DNA of 64,000 nt, taken from contig CM067081.1 in the NCBI GenBank assembly GCA_034008185.1, positions 185,525,510 to 185,589,509 on the forward strand, given 5' to 3'. Numbering within the stretch: the stretch's first letter is position 1; each line of letters starts with the position of its first letter. The notes beneath the pieces are model-generated. The model saw nothing but the letters and a program-made list of their open reading frames with translations, was not told the DNA's origin and did not search any database. Of the stretch, positions 25,253-38,919 are shown piece by piece. The stretch is from Gorsachius magnificus. Taxonomy: Eukaryota; Chordata; Aves; Pelecaniformes; Ardeidae. A program made the translations under genes and the position numbers.

Positions 25253-27489
25253 CTAAAAGAATGAGCAAACCAAAATGATTATCAAATGCAGACCATAGTA
25301 TACAAGAATATTTTCCAGCTCTGTTTTGCTTAAACAGCTGGGATCTGGTTTAAGCCGAATTAAAACAGAACACTAAACAGCAGTCCTACTGCTCATAGCT
25401 TTTAAACATTTCTGAGAGTCATGCTGTGGTGGCCATACCGAGTGAAGTAGATGAACTACAGCACTAGTGACATATCTTCTAAAGTCCGGAAAGAAGTATT
25501 TCCCTCTTTAGCTAAGCCATCTCTTTGCAGTGCTTAAAGATAATGATCACCAGATGGTGCACTGTTTTTGATTCTGGACTATGGCCAGAGACTGGTGGAG
25601 CTGAAATCTTCTCAAACTTGGGAAAAAGCTTCAGTACTGGTATCACTTCAAAAAAACAGAGCAAGCAGCCCATCAAACAATGACTAGTACAATCTAAGAG
25701 GGAGCAAAAAGACTACTTTCATCACTGGGGCTTTTGGTTTTTTGGTTTTTTTTTAACCAGTGAACTCCTTGTTTGCTCCGTGGAGACAGGCAGAGCTGAA
25801 GCCTGCAGAGGGCTAGCCTGTTCCGCCACACCCTCCACAGCCCTCTGTCCCACTTCTTGTTTTCAGTAGTCTTTTTCCGAAAGACTGTTCATTTTGAATT
25901 CTAGGATTTTGCTCAAGTAGACCTCTCTCTGTTGCATCCCTGGAGACCATTTTTGTTCCCTAGTTAGAGTTTATGTTCCTTAGAAATAAAAACAGCCTTT
26001 TACCATTAAGCGTAGAACAACATTGAGTGCTTGCCATGGGCCTAATGTCAAGCTTTCAGGCTGTTGTTTTTTAATTCACACTCCACTCATTGCACCTAAC
26101 CTATTTATATTCTCAACCTATTTATATTTGCAAAGAATGTGAGATAATACTTCTCTGAAGAGACAGACGCTTTTTATTTTTTAAACTGGATAAGCAAAGA
26201 ATTCCTCCCTATTCCCCTCACAGAGCAATCATGCAGAGTGCAATTTATATGGCCTGTTCACCAAATATCTAAGTGTACATAGTACCAACCAAATGCCATT
26301 TCTCTTTTAGGAGCTATAATTGCGTAATTATGTATAATGGTAGTAATAATCAAGGGAGGAAAAAGGCGCAGTGCACGCAGTGAAAAGAAACAAACTCAGA
26401 AAGGCCACTGTCATAATTCCCTTTTTCTCTACTTTGACAGACAGTAAAACAGGACGAAAATGTGTCTCCTATCTCATTCTTTCTCCTCTCTTCATGCACA
26501 TCTCATGATCACACCCCCTTCAACTGGTTTCCTTTCTTCGATTGTTAGGAAAAAACAATGGCCTAATCTCAGAAAACCAAAAATAACCTCCACCCCCCAA
26601 ATACAACATAATAGTGGAATAAAATAAATCCTGAAAGAAACACAACACCGGTGTCTGTGACAGACCAGTTAAAGATTTCTGAAAAGGTATTTTAGCAATT
26701 TGTTGTCAGACAAGACTTGCAAAATGGTAGCATACCTTTTACACTCATCCTTTTGCACGTACAAGGTGCAGCTGATAACAAAATGCACAATAAATGTATA
26801 ATGCTCATGTAGCTCTGGCAGCCACAGCGGCAATGTGCCAATTACTATGTCTCACTCTCCCCAGTTTGGGAGAAACTCCCCCCTTGAATTTAAACATCAT
26901 GGGACAGAATGTACTCAGTGTCATTCAAGGCATCATGCAAAGGTTCAATGTTCCTTGATGTTGCAGCGTCAGAATTTTCTAGAAACTGGATTTTGAAACT
27001 GCAAGGATCAAAGGCTGACTTTCATGAAAATTCTGTGAGTTTTAAAAATTCAGTGGTATGTATTTTCCCGGTCTGAGATCTCTCAGATTTTTCCACTTAT
27101 CTGCTTAAAAAGTAAGGATATCTTGTCGTTGTCACAGGAAGAAGCAATATGAAGAGTAGTACCGATAACACTCTAAATAACTAACTATTGTATAATTGTT
27201 CTATAATTATCATTTATCTATTCTTTCTTTCCTCAGCTTATGCACTGCTCTGGTGTATAAAGTATGTTGGAAGATTTTTTATTAAGGCTCTTGTTATATT
27301 TTCCCAAAGTGGCTGCAACACTTTAGTTCCATTTTCAGGAGCAGCTGGAGAAGTGGTGGGAATGCAATGTCTTCCTGCATCACCTGGTTTTTAAGAGTTC
27401 CAAAACATCATATTTTACACAGAGAAAAACCCCAATGTCTAGACAATTCTTCATGAAAACCAAGAGTAACCAGAAAGAAGAGCGCCCCA

Positions 27490-27560
27490 GCCAGCCAGGT
27501 GGTCAGGGCATTCACTGGGAATGCTGGAGATTTAGGTTTAATTTCATATTTTCTTCTAGT
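27490..27560 (+). repeat. Possible tRNA-derived SINE head (MIR/CORE-type relic)
   Basis: AGGTGGTCAGGGCATTCACTG followed by GGAGATTTAGGTTTAATTTC resembles the A-box / B-box layout of a tRNA-derived SINE (a B box would be near GGTTCAATTCC, two C-to-T changes away). A GC-rich block follows to about 27900. Highly degenerate, so tentative. Confidence 0.35.
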
Positions 27561-29059
27561 TTACCTCCTCCAGGTGTGTGCCACTACAGAAGCTATTCTG
27601 GTCCCTTCTCTCACCTGCTTTGGAGCTGCTCCAGCCTCTGGTGACCTCCTCTGCCCCAGACCTTTCAGCAGAGAAATGACTCTGCCCTGGGCCACCCACA
27701 CTGCCCTCTGGCCACTGCACTGTGTAACCGATGCTTCTCACTGCTCTGGGAAACAGTTAATTACTGACAGGAGGGAGAGGAGCTCTCCCAGGCGCTGGGA
27801 GGGCTGTGTGGCAGAACAGCCAGTAATTTGGGTGCCTGCCCCAAATGCAGGGCTCCATCCACGCTAGCAAACAAGGAAGGCCAGGGTCTGCTCACTGACC
27901 CTGAGGGTGAGTGATGTAGCACAACTTGCATCCATATGACTAAACTCATCCTACCCCCTAAAGAGGGCTTATCCATACTGTGTTAGTACACCTTACAGGA
28001 GCTGAGCTCCATGATGGTTCCTCTGATGTCTTCAGCATGGTGCCACACCACCAAAGCACGTATTTGAGCATTTCTGAAAAATCCCTTAATGTATCTATTT
28101 GTATAGGTGTTGAAACAGACTTTACAGTTCAGGCCCACGCAATCAACACGTTCAGAATTAGTGAGTCTTGTTTTCCACGCCATTTTTATCAACAATTTAA
28201 ACTTTGCTCCTTCAACTTCCACTTGATTGAGACGGAGTAAATATAACACACTGACATCTACTCAAGTCACGCTATCCATAATTAACACACACAAAAGGAT
28301 GTAAACAAAGCAAACCCCATCTTTCCAGTCTAACAGAAATCAGATGGGTGGGATTGATTTCGCCAAATGTGTGTCTATAGCCCAGGCACCTGAATGCCAG
28401 GCAGTCGCTTGGGGTTGCCCTCCCTGCCAGGAAGAAACAAGTGCCCGTACAATCAGATTCTTCTCCACCTAAAGCAGACATCCATATCACGTTAAATCTT
28501 TTTCCAGTATGTGGATACTTGCAGCTAGTCCAATTAAGAACAAGGAAAGTAATACAGATACATATTGTACTGCATGTTTTTGAGATTTATTTTTTAAAAA
28601 ATCCACTGTGACTCAAGTAAGGCAGCCCCGGCATTTCTGTCCTGGACTTGTCATGCTTGCCAGAGCTCCTAAACCTGTGTAGACTGAGCAGTCTTTTACA
28701 ATATGAGATTACTTTAATTTTATTTTGAAAGGTAGCAGGCCTAATTCCAGGTTTAAGTCCCTTCTGAAAAACAAGAGATAGTCTCCAATTGTCAGTGCTG
28801 CTTTTGACAGTGTTACCCATTATCTATTCCAAACAAAGTGTTTGTTTTCAAACATAAGTTGTCAATCTCTTTTACAATTACTTCTGTTTGAAATACCAAA
28901 GGGCTCCTTAGGCCTCATCTTTGCAGTGAGAACTCAGATAATGAGAAGACAAACCTGGCGGTGCGTACAATCAAGCAATAAATGAACCTCAAAAGATTCC
29001 GCATTTCAGCTCCAGCAAGCATCCATGCCTATAAAATGGCTAATCTTGCAGGAATTCAG

Positions 29060-29140
29060 GCACTGTTCTATTCTCATTTTACAACTTGTGATGTACATTG
29101 GGACTCAAAACCCAGGCTGCTACTAAAGTTTGAAGGCATG
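29060..29140 (-). repeat. Possible MIR-like SINE relic (reverse orientation)
   Basis: TTCTATTCTCATTTTACAAC followed by GGGACTCAAAACCCAGGCTGC resembles the two ends of reverse-complemented MIR (CCCCATTTTACAGATGA ... GGATTCGAACCCAGGC) with the middle deleted. Tentative. Confidence 0.35.
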
Positions 29141-32064
29141 AGATTCAGTCAAAGGTTTTAATAACCGTAGCTGCTGGGCTCTCTGGTCACTCTCTGACCA
29201 CTGAGACTGACCAGAGTAGAGAGGGATCTCCAGTGGCAGGCCAACCACGAAGTACTCCAGCCATGACGGGAGACTGAGATTGATTTCAGTGGTGCACTAA
29301 AAGGGAAAATGCTTTTCTGTAAGCAATGCTGTTCTTTTAAAACAGGCCTCTCCCAAAAAAAGAATTTTCCCCAGATATTTTCACTGCATTTCAGCTTTGA
29401 ATGAACTCAAATGATTTTTTTTTATCCAATTCTTTCTCTTCTTAATAGGTTTTGATATATTCCATGATACCGATAAGAATTTCTGCACAGAAAATGTATG
29501 GTATTCTTCTGAAAGTTATCTCTGCTGCACAATGAACTGCAATGTTGTAAAGGGGAAATGAATACAATGAGTTATAAAAAATGGAGAATTACATCTTTCC
29601 TCGAGGTTTATTGGACTATCCTATACAGAGAAGATACAATTCTTGATTAAATTCTATAGAGTGTCTCAAAAGCATACAGAAAAGACACGACTATCTACTC
29701 AATTCTTCTATTACAAACTGTACCAGATTTTTCTGTGACAGCTTACACTCAATGTTAAAATGGCATTCTGTAAAACAGACTCATATTTGGAAGGATATTC
29801 TGCTCTAGTGTGTATTTGTTCCTGCAGCTCGCAAGATTCATGACGACAGATGATAATGAAGCCAGAGGACTCTGTTTTGGTTCACAAAAATCAAGGCTGG
29901 AGTTAAAGCAAAATCTCCATGAGCAACTGGGGAGGTTGAAGATCCTCAGCTTGGCCACTGGCAGCTGCAGCCAGAGTGGTTCCATTGCTCCGATGGATTA
30001 TGTGATTCACCTCAGGAAACTGTTAGGTTTCCCAGCCTAACAAGGAGTAAAGAACCAGTTTCCTGACTTGCCGAATCACTATGTAGAGTCTAGAGAGACA
30101 GCAGCTGTCACAAATTACTGATGCCCCATTACACACCAAGCTGCATTTGGTTGATTCGATTACTCATCAGAAGGGCAAAGAAATGTCTGGCTGTCCTAGA
30201 ATTACTTCAAGCAACCCATTATCAGACACTGAGAGAACATAAGTGCCCATAACTTTTTCAAGTGTAGCTCTCTTCTACAGTAATATAAAATCTCAATAGG
30301 GGAAAACCCCTGTATCCTTAGTATAAGATCCCAATGGGGAATAAGCAATCTCAATGGCTCCTGTGAAACCACTTCACAAAACACTGCTGTTCAATAATTA
30401 ACACTATCCGCAACCCAAATCCATTGAAAAAGCCAAAGCTTGACAAGAACTTGGGTGCAGAAGGTCACAATGGTGAAGTGATGTCAGGGGCCCCAACACA
30501 TCGCACGAGGGGCTAGTAGGGGTTTGTAGAGGGACCTGCTCAAGAATTTCCTCCAGAAGTGGGGGTTTGTGTGAAAATGTCACTGTGCAAAGGAAATGCT
30601 TTGTGAAGAACAAGTGTTATTTCTTTTGCTATCTGAGATAAAATCTGTGGTTAAGAAAATAAACAAGATGCCAAATATCAGTTCAAAGTAGCTAGCAGTG
30701 CTGTAGTTAGCACACTTAACCTGGGAAACTGAGGCTTGGATCATTGGAAAAGAGGATCATAACTAAAAGGCCACTATAAATCCTGTTGCAAGGCTCCCTT
30801 CACCTCTGACCCTGGAGTTATTCCACTTCGTGTAAATAATTAAATGCTTGTAAGACCAAGGATTTGTAATCAGATCTATCATATTCCAGATAATTGACTT
30901 AATTATTCTGTCAGTGTCTCTGTCCCAATGAATATTTAATTTATGTCCAGTGAATAGCTTTAATAGGAGCTATCACCGAGTCAACAGCCCAGCATCAAGG
31001 CTGGAGGGGAGGGGAGGAGGACACAGGCTAAATGCCCGTGGTGTGAACCAGGCAGTGAGGTATCTGAAGCCAGGTCTCCTGTTAGCCAAATAAGCTCCTT
31101 GGTTTCCAGAAGAAGGAAGGCTCTCACAGTCTTTCTCCCTCTCTTCACTTCAAAGACAAATACCTTAGGCTGTGCTTTCAAGCAATTCAGAATGGGAAAA
31201 AAATTCTAAGTCAGTCACAAATTTCTGTGGGTGAAAAAACAGTTTCTCCCCAGCTGGACATACATAGAAGCCAGGAGATGAAGTTGGATCGCATTTCCTT
31301 GGCTCCACACAGATATGCATGCTGACAGACCATCTGATTCAGGTGTGGGTAAGGTCACTTATGCCTTCCACGATAAAGTACAACCCAGAAGACCCATCCC
31401 TGAATAAAACTGTATGGCTGGGGGTGCACATGCATCTTTGCCATAGTCACACCGCTTACAGCACATATGGGCAGGTAAAAGTCGGGATAGCAGCAAGCTG
31501 AGACTATGCTAACAGTCTGCTTATTTGTCTCAATTAACAAAACAAATGCTGAGCTGTGCGCTGTCGGTATAAGAAAAATACACTTGTATTACCAAAACAC
31601 CTGTTGTTTATTTTAAACACCTCTTCCATCTTGTTTTGCAAGCTCTCTGGTGCAAGGGCTGGCTCATACCTCACATGCACACAACAAGAGGGACGTCAAT
31701 CTCAACTTGGAGCTCTAGGTGCCAGACTGATACAATTCATTAAAAAAACCTGACATAAAATACAACAACATAAACCCCAAACACTTCAGAATGAAAGAAG
31801 GAAAGCAGTATTATTCTGAGAGGTCAGAGAAAATGAGAAATCTGCACTTATCACAGCCTTTTAAATTGTTTGCTAACTTGTGATACTGGGCCTAAGCATT
31901 TATTGTCCTTTTCCTCATGTACAGCGTGCTGGAGTTCACAGCATTTTAGAGACAGAATTCTATCAAAGCCTTTGACTCAATTTTACAGCATACCATTTCA
32001 TTCCCTATTAATAAAAAAGTATACCCAGCAAAATTTCAAATGATACGTTTAGTAGCAGTCCTAC

Positions 32065-32181
32065 CTGCTCCACCTCGTTGGCTGTGTACTGCATCGCTTC
32101 ATTATGCTGCTCTTCCAACATTTCCAAGTTTAACTCCTCTAAGAATTCATTCCTTTCATCATCCAGCCACCCTTCTTCCAG
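32065..32181 (-). CDS. PDZRN4: PDZRN4-like protein, exon encoding the acidic linker after PDZ2
   Basis: A 117-base exon of 39 codons, phase 0 at both ends. The acceptor is TCTTTGCAG and the donor CAG|GTAGGA on the minus strand. It begins [20 protein letters not shown] and ends YTANEVEQ; it is strongly acidic and predicted helical. The family has a similar D/E-rich segment with EQH between the second PDZ domain and the Ser-rich tail. It joins in frame to the exon ending PEMQ and to the last exon beginning PKKHEEED. Confidence 0.93.
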
Positions 32182-35100
32182 CTGCAAAGAATACATTAGT
32201 ACATTATATTATGTTAGCAAGGACACATGCTAAAACAGGGTAAACCCAAATGGCAATGCTTGACTAGTTCTTTTTATCCTAATGATTCTCTTCAGAAGGC
32301 CAGGAGTCTCAGAAAGAGAAGAAGAAGAAGGAGGATTAAAAAAAAAATGGGACTCCTAGGCCTTTTATCCTTTCTTGAAACAGTGTGACTGATTTTCTCT
32401 CATAATGAAGGAGACTGCACAGCACAGACATTATTTCCTTTCAAAAGGTATGAAAGGCACAGCGCATAATCCTGAAGCTGTCATGTTCATTACTGCCGAG
32501 AGCCCCCGCGCCGGAAGAGTGGCAACGTGACTAATAGGGCCAGGAGGCAACCGGGCTCTTTCCTCTAACAACCTCTGTCCCAGCACTGCACACCCTGCTG
32601 CCGCCACCTCAATAGGAACCTTATGTTGCCTTTCTGTCACCGTTTTCCCATTGATCTTCTAGGTAAACAAACAAACAGAAGAAGGTGACAGAAAGATGTG
32701 GTGATTTGAAGGGAGGTTATTTTGAAGGGAGTTCTCGCGGTATGCCTGGAAGCAAGGCTTATCTGTTGGTTTGTTTCTTTCCCCAAGTGTAAAATAATAC
32801 TTTGACATTTGGTGAAGACGGTGTTGCAAAAGGACAGGAGGGGATGCTATGTTTTCTGTCAAGTGAGTATATCCTCTCCCCACACCCACTTTGCACCCTT
32901 CACATCTTTCTGAACTGATAAAACAGGCATCCCTGGCCGAAAATGCTATTCTTCCCATGTTGTTCATTGTGCACGTGGCCCATGTCCATTTGTGTTTGTA
33001 ATCCCTTGGCAGATGGTATACTGCGTTGAAAAGGAAAATACTGGTCAGTGACACTCCTGGCTATGAGGATGGGACCACAGCAGAAGGAAACACTTACTGT
33101 TTTGTCATTGGTGAAGGAACCGGAGGAAAAAGGTGACCAAAAGATGCTAAACGTCTCAGCATTAGACAACTACAAGAGTACCAACTATTCATGTCCTGAG
33201 ACAGCAAGAGCGGTGTAACGTGGGCCAACACCTACAGCAGAACTACCATGGCATCAAAGCCAGGAGAGCTCTGGCCGCAAATGCTGGTCAGAAAAGTTAC
33301 ACCAAACCAGCAAGGGGTAGTTAAAGCTACACAAGGAGTGACTGATGCTGTGTGGTACTTCTAGCTGAATACTGGCAGGAAACCACCGTTTCCTTCACAA
33401 ACTCTGATGTGTTTTTGCCCATGCCAATTAACTCTTTCCTCTTATAATAAAAGAACATAAACCTTTCACCATTTTCCTTGGCAAAGCCAGCCTCTGAAAG
33501 AATTGGGATTAGAAGGAGGCTTTTTTTACCTTAGGACATGTAATTTTTATGTTTGTCCTTAATGGGACTTTCAAACCATTCTCTGAAACATCTGGTACTG
33601 GCCACTAGTTTTGTTTACTTGTCTTGTTTGCTTTCTTTTCCAGGAAAGCATGAGCATAGCTTTCCTCTACCGTCAAGGATGCAGTTAAATTTCCCTTATT
33701 TGAGGAAATTGCAGAGACTAACAAATCTGGAGGATCAAAGATGAATCACACTTGGGCAAATCTGCTGCTTTGGTTGTGGCAGACCCAGTACGTAACTAAT
33801 GGGGATGCTTACGTTATGTTACAGCTTTTAGAATATAAATAATGTATGGTTTAGTATACATGTGCACTACATACACTGTGTGCACATACTCGCATGTGAA
33901 TGCACATGCCTGTGCCATTTGTTTATATATTAAACAGGCTGTGCACTCCTCTGGTGCTGTTTCAAAACTTAATTATTCATTGGTATTCACGGCACAAATA
34001 AATGGTCAGGGAAGGTTTTCTTCCCTGTTACCAAATGAAAGTGCTCAGCAGTCACCTTTCAAGATCGCAATACGGCCATTACCATTTTCTATCTAGGAAT
34101 AAAAGCCTGCTTAATCCTGCTGTCTTTTACCAGAGTCAAAGCAACACAATTAGCAAAAATCAGTTTGTGGACAGCCTGATTTCTGACATTCTATGGCTTT
34201 TTCTTCAGTTTTGTGTGAATATGTTCTTAAAACAAAAAACAAAAAAACACCCAATGCCAAAGCCCCAAATCCAAACCAAACCACGCTTTTATAATTTGAA
34301 AGGAGCAGCCTTATGCAAAGATATATTGGTACAGCTAAGTAATTCCTTATCTCGTATTGATACAACTTTTTCATGTTGATGAGTCTAAACAAACACAGGG
34401 AATGAACTTTGCCTGGGCATGTACTTTACAAGCATGTGGGTTTCTGTTCCTTACTGAAAAACAAAACCTTAGTGAAAAATAGAGTAATTTTGAAGCAACT
34501 CTTTCAAAACTTCTGCAACTTCTGGTGAGGGCTACATTTTTGCAATATAAACTGATGCATGGCCTTTTTTTTGCTACACTATGTCACCAGTTTTATTGGG
34601 AATTGTTTAGATGCCTGAAAAACAAAGGAAATGAATGCTGAAATTGTGAATCTTTTATAACTACTGTATTCAAGTAAAGATTCCAAGCGGCACTGAATTA
34701 CACTTACTGAATTTAATTTATACAGAATATGCAGCTAGTGAGACTGAGAATATCAAATCAATAGCATGAGAGACAAATGGCAACATAACCAACTCTGAGT
34801 TGTTGGCAGATGGAGAGAACAGAGACAACATAATGTCTTTTTGCTTTGCAGTGGCCTATAAACAGAATATAAAGGGAAGTACAAACAGTACTCTTCTTCC
34901 ACTCTACCTCTCCTTTAGTCTGATGATCAACCTAGCATCTGCCCCCTGCAATGATATAAAAAATTCTTGGCATGGCAAGATTCTTGGCATTGACATGATT
35001 TTATTTTTAAAACCGCAGACATGTCTCTAAAAGCTTTTGAAAATGCACCTCCTGAGATACAATTTGTAATGTACAAGCAGGTTTTTGTGACTAGGGTGCT

Positions 35101-35616
35101 TCAAACCCGGTTAGATCCAGGTTTGCTGAATGGTATTGTAGTGAAAGCCCCATAGTTGGTGCATAAATGAACAGTTTAAATGCCTGCTTATAAGCGCATA
35201 GGAGAAAAAGAGCCATCACCAATGACCAGCTCCAGCTTTGTGTAAGTGCATATAAATGACTGAGGTAAGCATGGGCAATTTATTCCCAGAACAAATAAGA
35301 ATCATCTAACAAGTAATACATAGTTTTCAAGTTCTACTTCATATTTTACTAATATCATATCAGTGCTGTCAGCTTTATTTGTCTACCTGCTTACTCTGTC
35401 TGCTGGAATGGAATTGCTTAGTTTTGGGAGAACAAGCCCTAGTGATATCATGTTATTTTCTTTGTTGGCTAAACAGGAGCAAAGCTCTGCAATTATCTGT
35501 TTCCTCCTTTTGTCAGGTACTTTGGCATTCCTATTTCTCAGCGGTTCATTACTTACAGTGGCAGTGACTGTACAGTATAACCCGAGTTCTGGCTCAGCGC
35601 ATCTGTTTAGTCTAAC
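32182..35616 (-). other. Intron (3.4 kb)
   Basis: Bounded by consensus splice sites. Around 32455-32660 is a patch with retained CpGs (CCCCCGCGCCGGAAG near 32504, ACCGGGCTC) that resembles a conserved element. No further exon was recognised; the minus-strand frame at 33054-32659 shows no family similarity. Confidence 0.75.
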
Positions 35617-35718
35617 CTGCATCTCTGGTCTGGCAACCAGCAACACGATTTTCTTGCATTCTTCGCTGGAGAGCAATGCCACTGCCTCTTCCCGATTCTG
35701 GACATCTTGGCCATTTAT
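35617..35718 (-). CDS. PDZRN4: PDZRN4-like protein, exon encoding the C-terminal part of PDZ2
   Basis: A 102-base, 34-codon exon, phase 0 on both sides. The acceptor is TTGTTTTCTAG and the donor CAG|GTTAGA. It encodes [20 protein letters not shown] followed by [14 protein letters not shown]. This supplies the ING turn, the helix B region (REEAVALL) that lines the ligand groove, and the last strand (IVLLVAR) of a PDZ domain. Confidence 0.95.
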
Positions 35719-35749
35719 CTAGAAAACAAATGAAAGTGGCACATTAGTT

Positions 35750-36260
35750 TCTATTTCCACAAAGCAACACACAATAAAGGGCAGATATCAGCTCATTTGT
35801 GCCGAATGTATGGACAATGAAACTCGCGCAACGGGCTCATCTTCAGCCCCTCAGTGGTAAGTGCCTTCACTCAATTATGCGCTTACTGTAAGAGCTGTAT
35901 CGATCGTTGAAGGATGGCGGACATCAGAGGAAGCAGTTATGTTCATAAATGTCCAACCTGCACCCCGGTAACATACATCTAGCAACACAATTAACCAGCC
36001 CCTGACAGGTGATGTTCATCTTTCTCCGTTCAGAGTAATGGAAGTGTCACTCTGAGATAATAGTGCTGGTGGAAGCAAGACTGGTAATGCTACAGCTGAA
36101 ATCAGTCACACTGTATGCTGATAGAGAGCCAATTAGAGAGCTACAGTATTATCTCTCACCAGGCAATACTTACAGGCCACTGCTTATTGCTGCTCCATTT
36201 AATCATTTTATATTTGTGTGGACAGCTTAGTATCCAGAACGACACAAAACATATGTATCC
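35750..36260. promoter_or_regulatory. Candidate intronic enhancer (CpG-retaining block)
   Basis: In otherwise AT-rich intron, this block keeps many CpGs (CTCGCGCAACGGG near 35824, ATCGATCG near 35899, AAGGATGGCGGAC near 35911 which contains a YY1-like ATGGCGG) together with homeodomain-type cores (CAATTAACC, CCAATTAG). It is not an open frame of note. This is how old conserved enhancers commonly look; conservation is not tested. Confidence 0.35.
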
Positions 36261-38837
36261 CCCTTACAAGGGGGCCATCAAAATAAAAGTGGTTCTCCAA
36301 TGAGAATGTGCTTTTCTCGCTACCTTTCTCCTATTCTATCACCTCATTAGAACACTCATGTCCATGACTATGTGGTAGCAAACACATTTTGCATTGTCCA
36401 AAACCCATTATTGAGGGAATCAAACAGAAATCTTATTTTCCATATGTATTTGGTTTTGTCCAATTCACAGCACGAGAAGTGAATAATTCTCATTGTGGCA
36501 ACAAAAAAAAAATACTTGGTCTACTTGAAAATGAGAGAAAACAAAACCGGAAGAGAGAAGGATCTGTATATTTGGGGGAAATGAAATCTTGTACAGGTTT
36601 GATTTCAAAGTAGCAGGAACTTCTTGGTTGAAAAGTAAAGAAAAAGTTGCATTTCTGCACATATGTTTGGCCTGAAAGTCCTCAAAGACTCAAAACCACA
36701 GCTTTAATTCAGATTAAAGAAAACCCCAGGGTACCCTGATCACCTAACTGGCAATGAGTGAAATAACTGAGGCCCTTCAAAGCTTACATGAAGGGGTCGC
36801 TGTGGTCTGGGGGGGACCAGACAACCATTTGGTAATGCAGAGCTGCCCTAACCTGAAATGCAGAGATGCAGCCACAGAGGGCCAGGAGCAGATCCCCAGC
36901 TTGTGCAAAATGCCCCCAGCCATGGCCACTGCTCCAGCAATTCCCATCAGCCCAGCAACTGCCCCTCTCTCACCCCAGAGGCACTGGCCGGGCTGGCCCC
37001 GCACAGCCTCGAGGTGTCCACCTCACGCCAGCGGCACCATCATGGGGGACGAGCAGGACTTCAGCCTGCCCCATGGCATCTCACCCCCACGGACAGCACT
37101 TGTCAGCTGGCAGTTCACAGCTAAAACCAGCAGAAGTTATAGGCAAGTCTCACTAGGACTGTCCTTATAAAACCTTTCCCTTGACTTCGTAACATCTGAT
37201 GTTAGATACTCGGGCTATTCTCAGATGCTTAAGAAGACCCTGAAGGTGATGGGAGAGGTGAGAAGTTTGTGAGAATGAGAAAGGGATAGTTTCACCTTCA
37301 AAACCGTGAGGAAACCTGCTGTAATTTCATGAGAAATACACAAAACCGAGTGTGTCCCCCGCCTAGCCTTAACCAATGCCATCCGCCACCCACAGAAAAC
37401 GCCCCCACACTTAAGGATCTGGCTGTCTCCCAGCCCCAGTGTAATCCCCCCATAATGGCACTGTCACCTTCTATTTCTCTGAGTTATCTCATCAATAAGA
37501 GTAGATAGAGGGTCAATGTGTTTTCAGATATGAAAGTAAACCCTACATAATTCTCTGGGTGTTAACTTTAATGATCAAACTCATAGCTATATATCAGCAC
37601 TGACATTAAAGTAATGCTCCAGTCTACAAAAGGACAGCAGAATTACCTATGCTTTTCCCTTGCCCCCAGAGTCTTTACTCACAACTGAAATGAATTTCAT
37701 TAGGAACTGCAGAACAGTTGCCTGAAATGCTGTTGGCTCTCCACTTCACCCAGAAATTTTAGAAAGCAAGGAAAGGAGAAGAAAATGGACCTATCCTCTA
37801 TTTCCTTATTTTGAAATGCAGAGAGTAGGAATGGAAGTTTTTTCTAGTTGGTCTAATAAACAAGGTTTTTTTTCTGATTTTTGAAAGTTAAAAATACCAT
37901 TATATCCAGTTTGCTTTCTTCAGTAGGTATTTTATAGAAAGACAGTACACTGACTTTTCCACTCCTAGCTGCGCCCCATCATGCGGTCCTGTCACCTCAC
38001 CACCCCAAGTCCTACCAAGGGGCTCACTGCCCTCACACCACAGAGCCCGTGTCTTCTGGAGGGGAATACCGTCCTGTGAATGTTTGCACATTCCCAACCA
38101 CACAGGGAATAAACCAGCAGCCCCTGACTGAGCCCTGACATTAAAATGTAACTTATTATTTCCTCTCCAAAAAATGGGCCACTTCGGTAAGGCAGCTCGT
38201 AGACCCTGTTGCGTTAGCTAGACCCCCAAAGCTGATACCAGGGTAAGAGATAGAGCGACAGGTTTCAGCAAAGACGCTTCCTGCAGAAATGAGAAGATTG
38301 GAGGGAAGGAACAGGCTGATCTTGTGACAACCTGAAAGTTCAAGTGCCTAAATCAGTGAAGGGCAATTACGGAATTGGTTACAGAAAAGCGACTTGTCAC
38401 ACCAGGACCTACTTCTGGGGCTTCAGTGAAAAAAGGTCAAAATGCAAGGGAAATCGACTGGGAACCAGAACTAAAATGCTACAATACAGCAAAGACTTTC
38501 CAGTCTACTGATTTTTGGTAGCTGTTTTGTGATTTTGTCACTAGTGCAAAAAAAGGTACTATTCCCTGCCAGATGAAAATGGAACCCACTGCCATTCTGG
38601 CTCCTTCCCTGTCTGTACGGGTACACTGCCCGCCCTCCAGAGCCAGCAGCCGGCCACCCTCGCTCACAGGGCTATGCGGGATCACACGAACCTCTCTTCG
38701 GGGCAGCTCCTTCGTGAGCGGATCAATAGAAATGAAGGCAGGAAAAAAAAGCCAAAATGGTGGATTAGGAAAGAACTCAGAAAAGCGATGTTTTATTGGT
38801 GGAGGAGAGAAAATGTTAACGAAAGAGTAATGAATCT

Positions 38838-38855
38838 CCCCCCCGCCCCCCGCCG
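38838..38855. repeat. C-rich run (C7GC6GCCG)
   Basis: A short C-rich low-complexity run in the intron; the complementary strand is G-rich. Confidence 0.8.
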
Positions 38856-38919
38856 AGTACGTTGAAGATCATCCTTCACTAACAGCACATCTTTTGTATG
38901 AAAACTCTTACCATCTATG

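Larger units (their letters stand above)
25253..32064 (-). other. Intron (6.8 kb) before the last exon
   Basis: Bounded by donor CAG|GTAGGA (minus strand, just below 32065) and acceptor TTTTAG at 25253-25254. Contents: a 17-base direct duplication (AACCTATTTATATT..., 26098-26131), an AT-rich stretch with ATTGCGTAATTAT near 26320 that could be regulatory, a SINE-like relic with a GC-rich block (27490-27900) and a second MIR-like relic (29060-29140). No other coding exon was recognised on either strand. Confidence 0.8.

Noticed and set aside
36754..37170. Overlapping plus- and minus-strand frames of up to 138 codons
   Set aside because: All frames are open together in a GC-rich patch; Pro/His/Ser-rich translations without a domain point to composition, not coding.
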